Shown here: positions 5,421 to 6,054 of the stretch, one piece after another
Layout: each line of letters starts with the position of its first letter
Numbering within the stretch: the first letter of the stretch is position 1
Assembly (NCBI GenBank): GCA_902803305.1
Contig: CADCPL010000129.1
Coordinates: 1-6,054, forward strand
DNA length: 6,054 nt
Direction: 5' to 3'
DNA from: an uncultured Lachnospiraceae bacterium
Lineage (GTDB): Bacteria; Bacillota; Clostridia; Lachnospirales; Lachnospiraceae
Notes under the pieces: generated by a model
Databases searched by the model: none
What the model was told of the DNA's origin: nothing
What the model saw: only the letters and a program-made list of their open reading frames with translations
Position numbers and translations under genes: made by a program

Positions 5421-6054
5421 ATGAGGAAAAGAAGGAATTGGTTCAGAACTACTACGGCGATGATAGCACTCATCGCGATGGTACTTGAGACCGGATTCTC
5501 ATCAGTAGCCACAATGGCTGCCGAGGTCACTACGGATGACGGCATCGTCGTTAATACCGATGCTGTTGAAGAGACCAGGGACGGCGCTGATGAAGAGCTG
5601 AATATCGAGGTTGTCTCGGACGACGAGCAGTCGGGCGAGCAGACCGAGGATATCGGCGAAGGCGAACCCGAGGAAACTCAGGAGCCCGAGGAGACGAAAG
5701 AATCCGAGGAGCCGCAGGAGCCCGAGGAAAAACAGGAAGACCCCGGTGAGAGCGAGCCTGCGCGCAACGAGAATATTGACGTAACAGATTCCGGAATAAG
5801 AGGTTCGGGTCTTGATGAGGCGTCCATCTATGTTGATACTAAGGAGCTTGCCAATAAGGATAAGTTCCATATTGAGTTCAACGGACCTGCCAGCGCATCA
5901 TATAACCCTGCCCTCAACGATGATCTTGATAAGACATCGGGCGGACGTTACGACTTCACCGGACTTGAAGGCGGTGAATTCAGTGTTCGCGCTACTTCCT
6001 CAGATAACGTATCCCTTTCCTATGTAAATAAAGACGGATATCCCACGATCGTTG
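5421..6054 (+). CDS. Secreted protein with signal peptide and Glu/Pro-rich stalk, 5' part only
   Basis: The frame is open from the ATG to the right edge, giving the first 211 residues of a longer protein. The N-terminus is a Sec signal peptide: basic MRKRRNWFR, a hydrophobic stretch at about 12-22, and a probable cleavage near residues 30-34 (SVATMAA). A strongly acidic segment follows (about 35-113); from about 80 on it is Glu/Pro-rich with repeated QEPEE-type units, resembling extended stalks of wall-associated proteins. From about 134 onward the sequence becomes beta-strand-like (ASIYVDTKEL, KFHIEFNG, YDFTGLEGGEFSVRA), suggesting an adhesin-type or extracellular beta domain. I do not recognise the family. 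It follows the terminator of the sortase operon and has its own ribosome binding site. Its C-terminus lies outside the window, so wall anchoring by the neighbouring sortase can be neither shown nor excluded. Confidence 0.85.
   Translation, partial: MRKRRNWFRTTTAMIALIAMVLETGFSSVATMAAEVTTDDGIVVNTDAVEETRDGADEELNIEVVSDDEQSGEQTEDIGEGEPEETQEPEETKESEEPQEPEEKQEDPGESEPARNENIDVTDSGIRGSGLDEASIYVDTKELANKDKFHIEFNGPASASYNPALNDDLDKTSGGRYDFTGLEGGEFSVRATSSDNVSLSYVNKDGYPTIV
5679..5728 (+). repeat. In-frame direct repeat within the Glu/Pro-rich stalk
   Basis: CAGGAGCCCGAGGA occurs at 5679-5692 and again at 5715-5728, exactly 36 bases (12 codons) apart. Both copies encode QEPEE. More degenerate GAGGA/GAGCC units fill the rest of 5661-5745. 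This is the low-complexity coding sequence of the stalk rather than a mobile or CRISPR repeat. Confidence 0.7.

Noticed and set aside
5502..5870. 122-codon minus-strand frame with a Leu/Phe-rich, membrane-like translation
   Set aside because: The hydrophobic run is simply the complement of the Glu/Pro-rich stalk codons of the secreted protein, whose signal peptide and ribosome binding site support the plus strand.

Overview
The window looks like chromosomal DNA from a Gram-positive Clostridia member, most like a gut or rumen Lachnospiraceae-type anaerobe. This rests on strong AGGAGG-type ribosome binding sites, a class B sortase, Ig-like (Big_2) surface protein sequence, moderate GC, and phosphoglycerate kinase and triosephosphate isomerase sequences of the type I recall from that group. 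All supported genes lie on the + strand. Assignment below class level is inference.

Layout: (1) 1-624 is the 3' end of a secreted/surface protein gene with two bacterial Ig-like domains and no sortase signal at its C-terminus. (2) 625-707 is a short intergenic region with an extended -10 promoter and a strong Shine-Dalgarno sequence. (3) 708-5195 is a tightly packed four-gene unit: pgk (phosphoglycerate kinase), tpiA (triosephosphate isomerase), a class B sortase whose start codon overlaps the tpiA stop, and a membrane-anchored protein with a degenerate GGDEF domain and an apparently intact EAL c-di-GMP phosphodiesterase domain. (4) 5229-5270 is a convincing Rho-independent terminator. (5) 5271-5420 is an AT-rich leader with inverted repeats and a possible promoter. 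(6) 5421 to the right edge is the 5' end of a second secreted protein, with a signal peptide, a Glu/Pro-rich stalk and the beginning of an unrecognised, probably beta-rich domain.

How it fits together: the two glycolytic enzymes are complete, with all the catalytic residues checked. The notable point is that the same apparent transcription unit continues into a cell-wall sortase and a c-di-GMP-degrading enzyme and is flanked by surface protein genes. This suggests, as inference, that surface anchoring and the attachment/motility second messenger may be expressed together with central carbon metabolism. I did not find a CRISPR array, insertion sequence, tRNA, rRNA or recognisable riboswitch.
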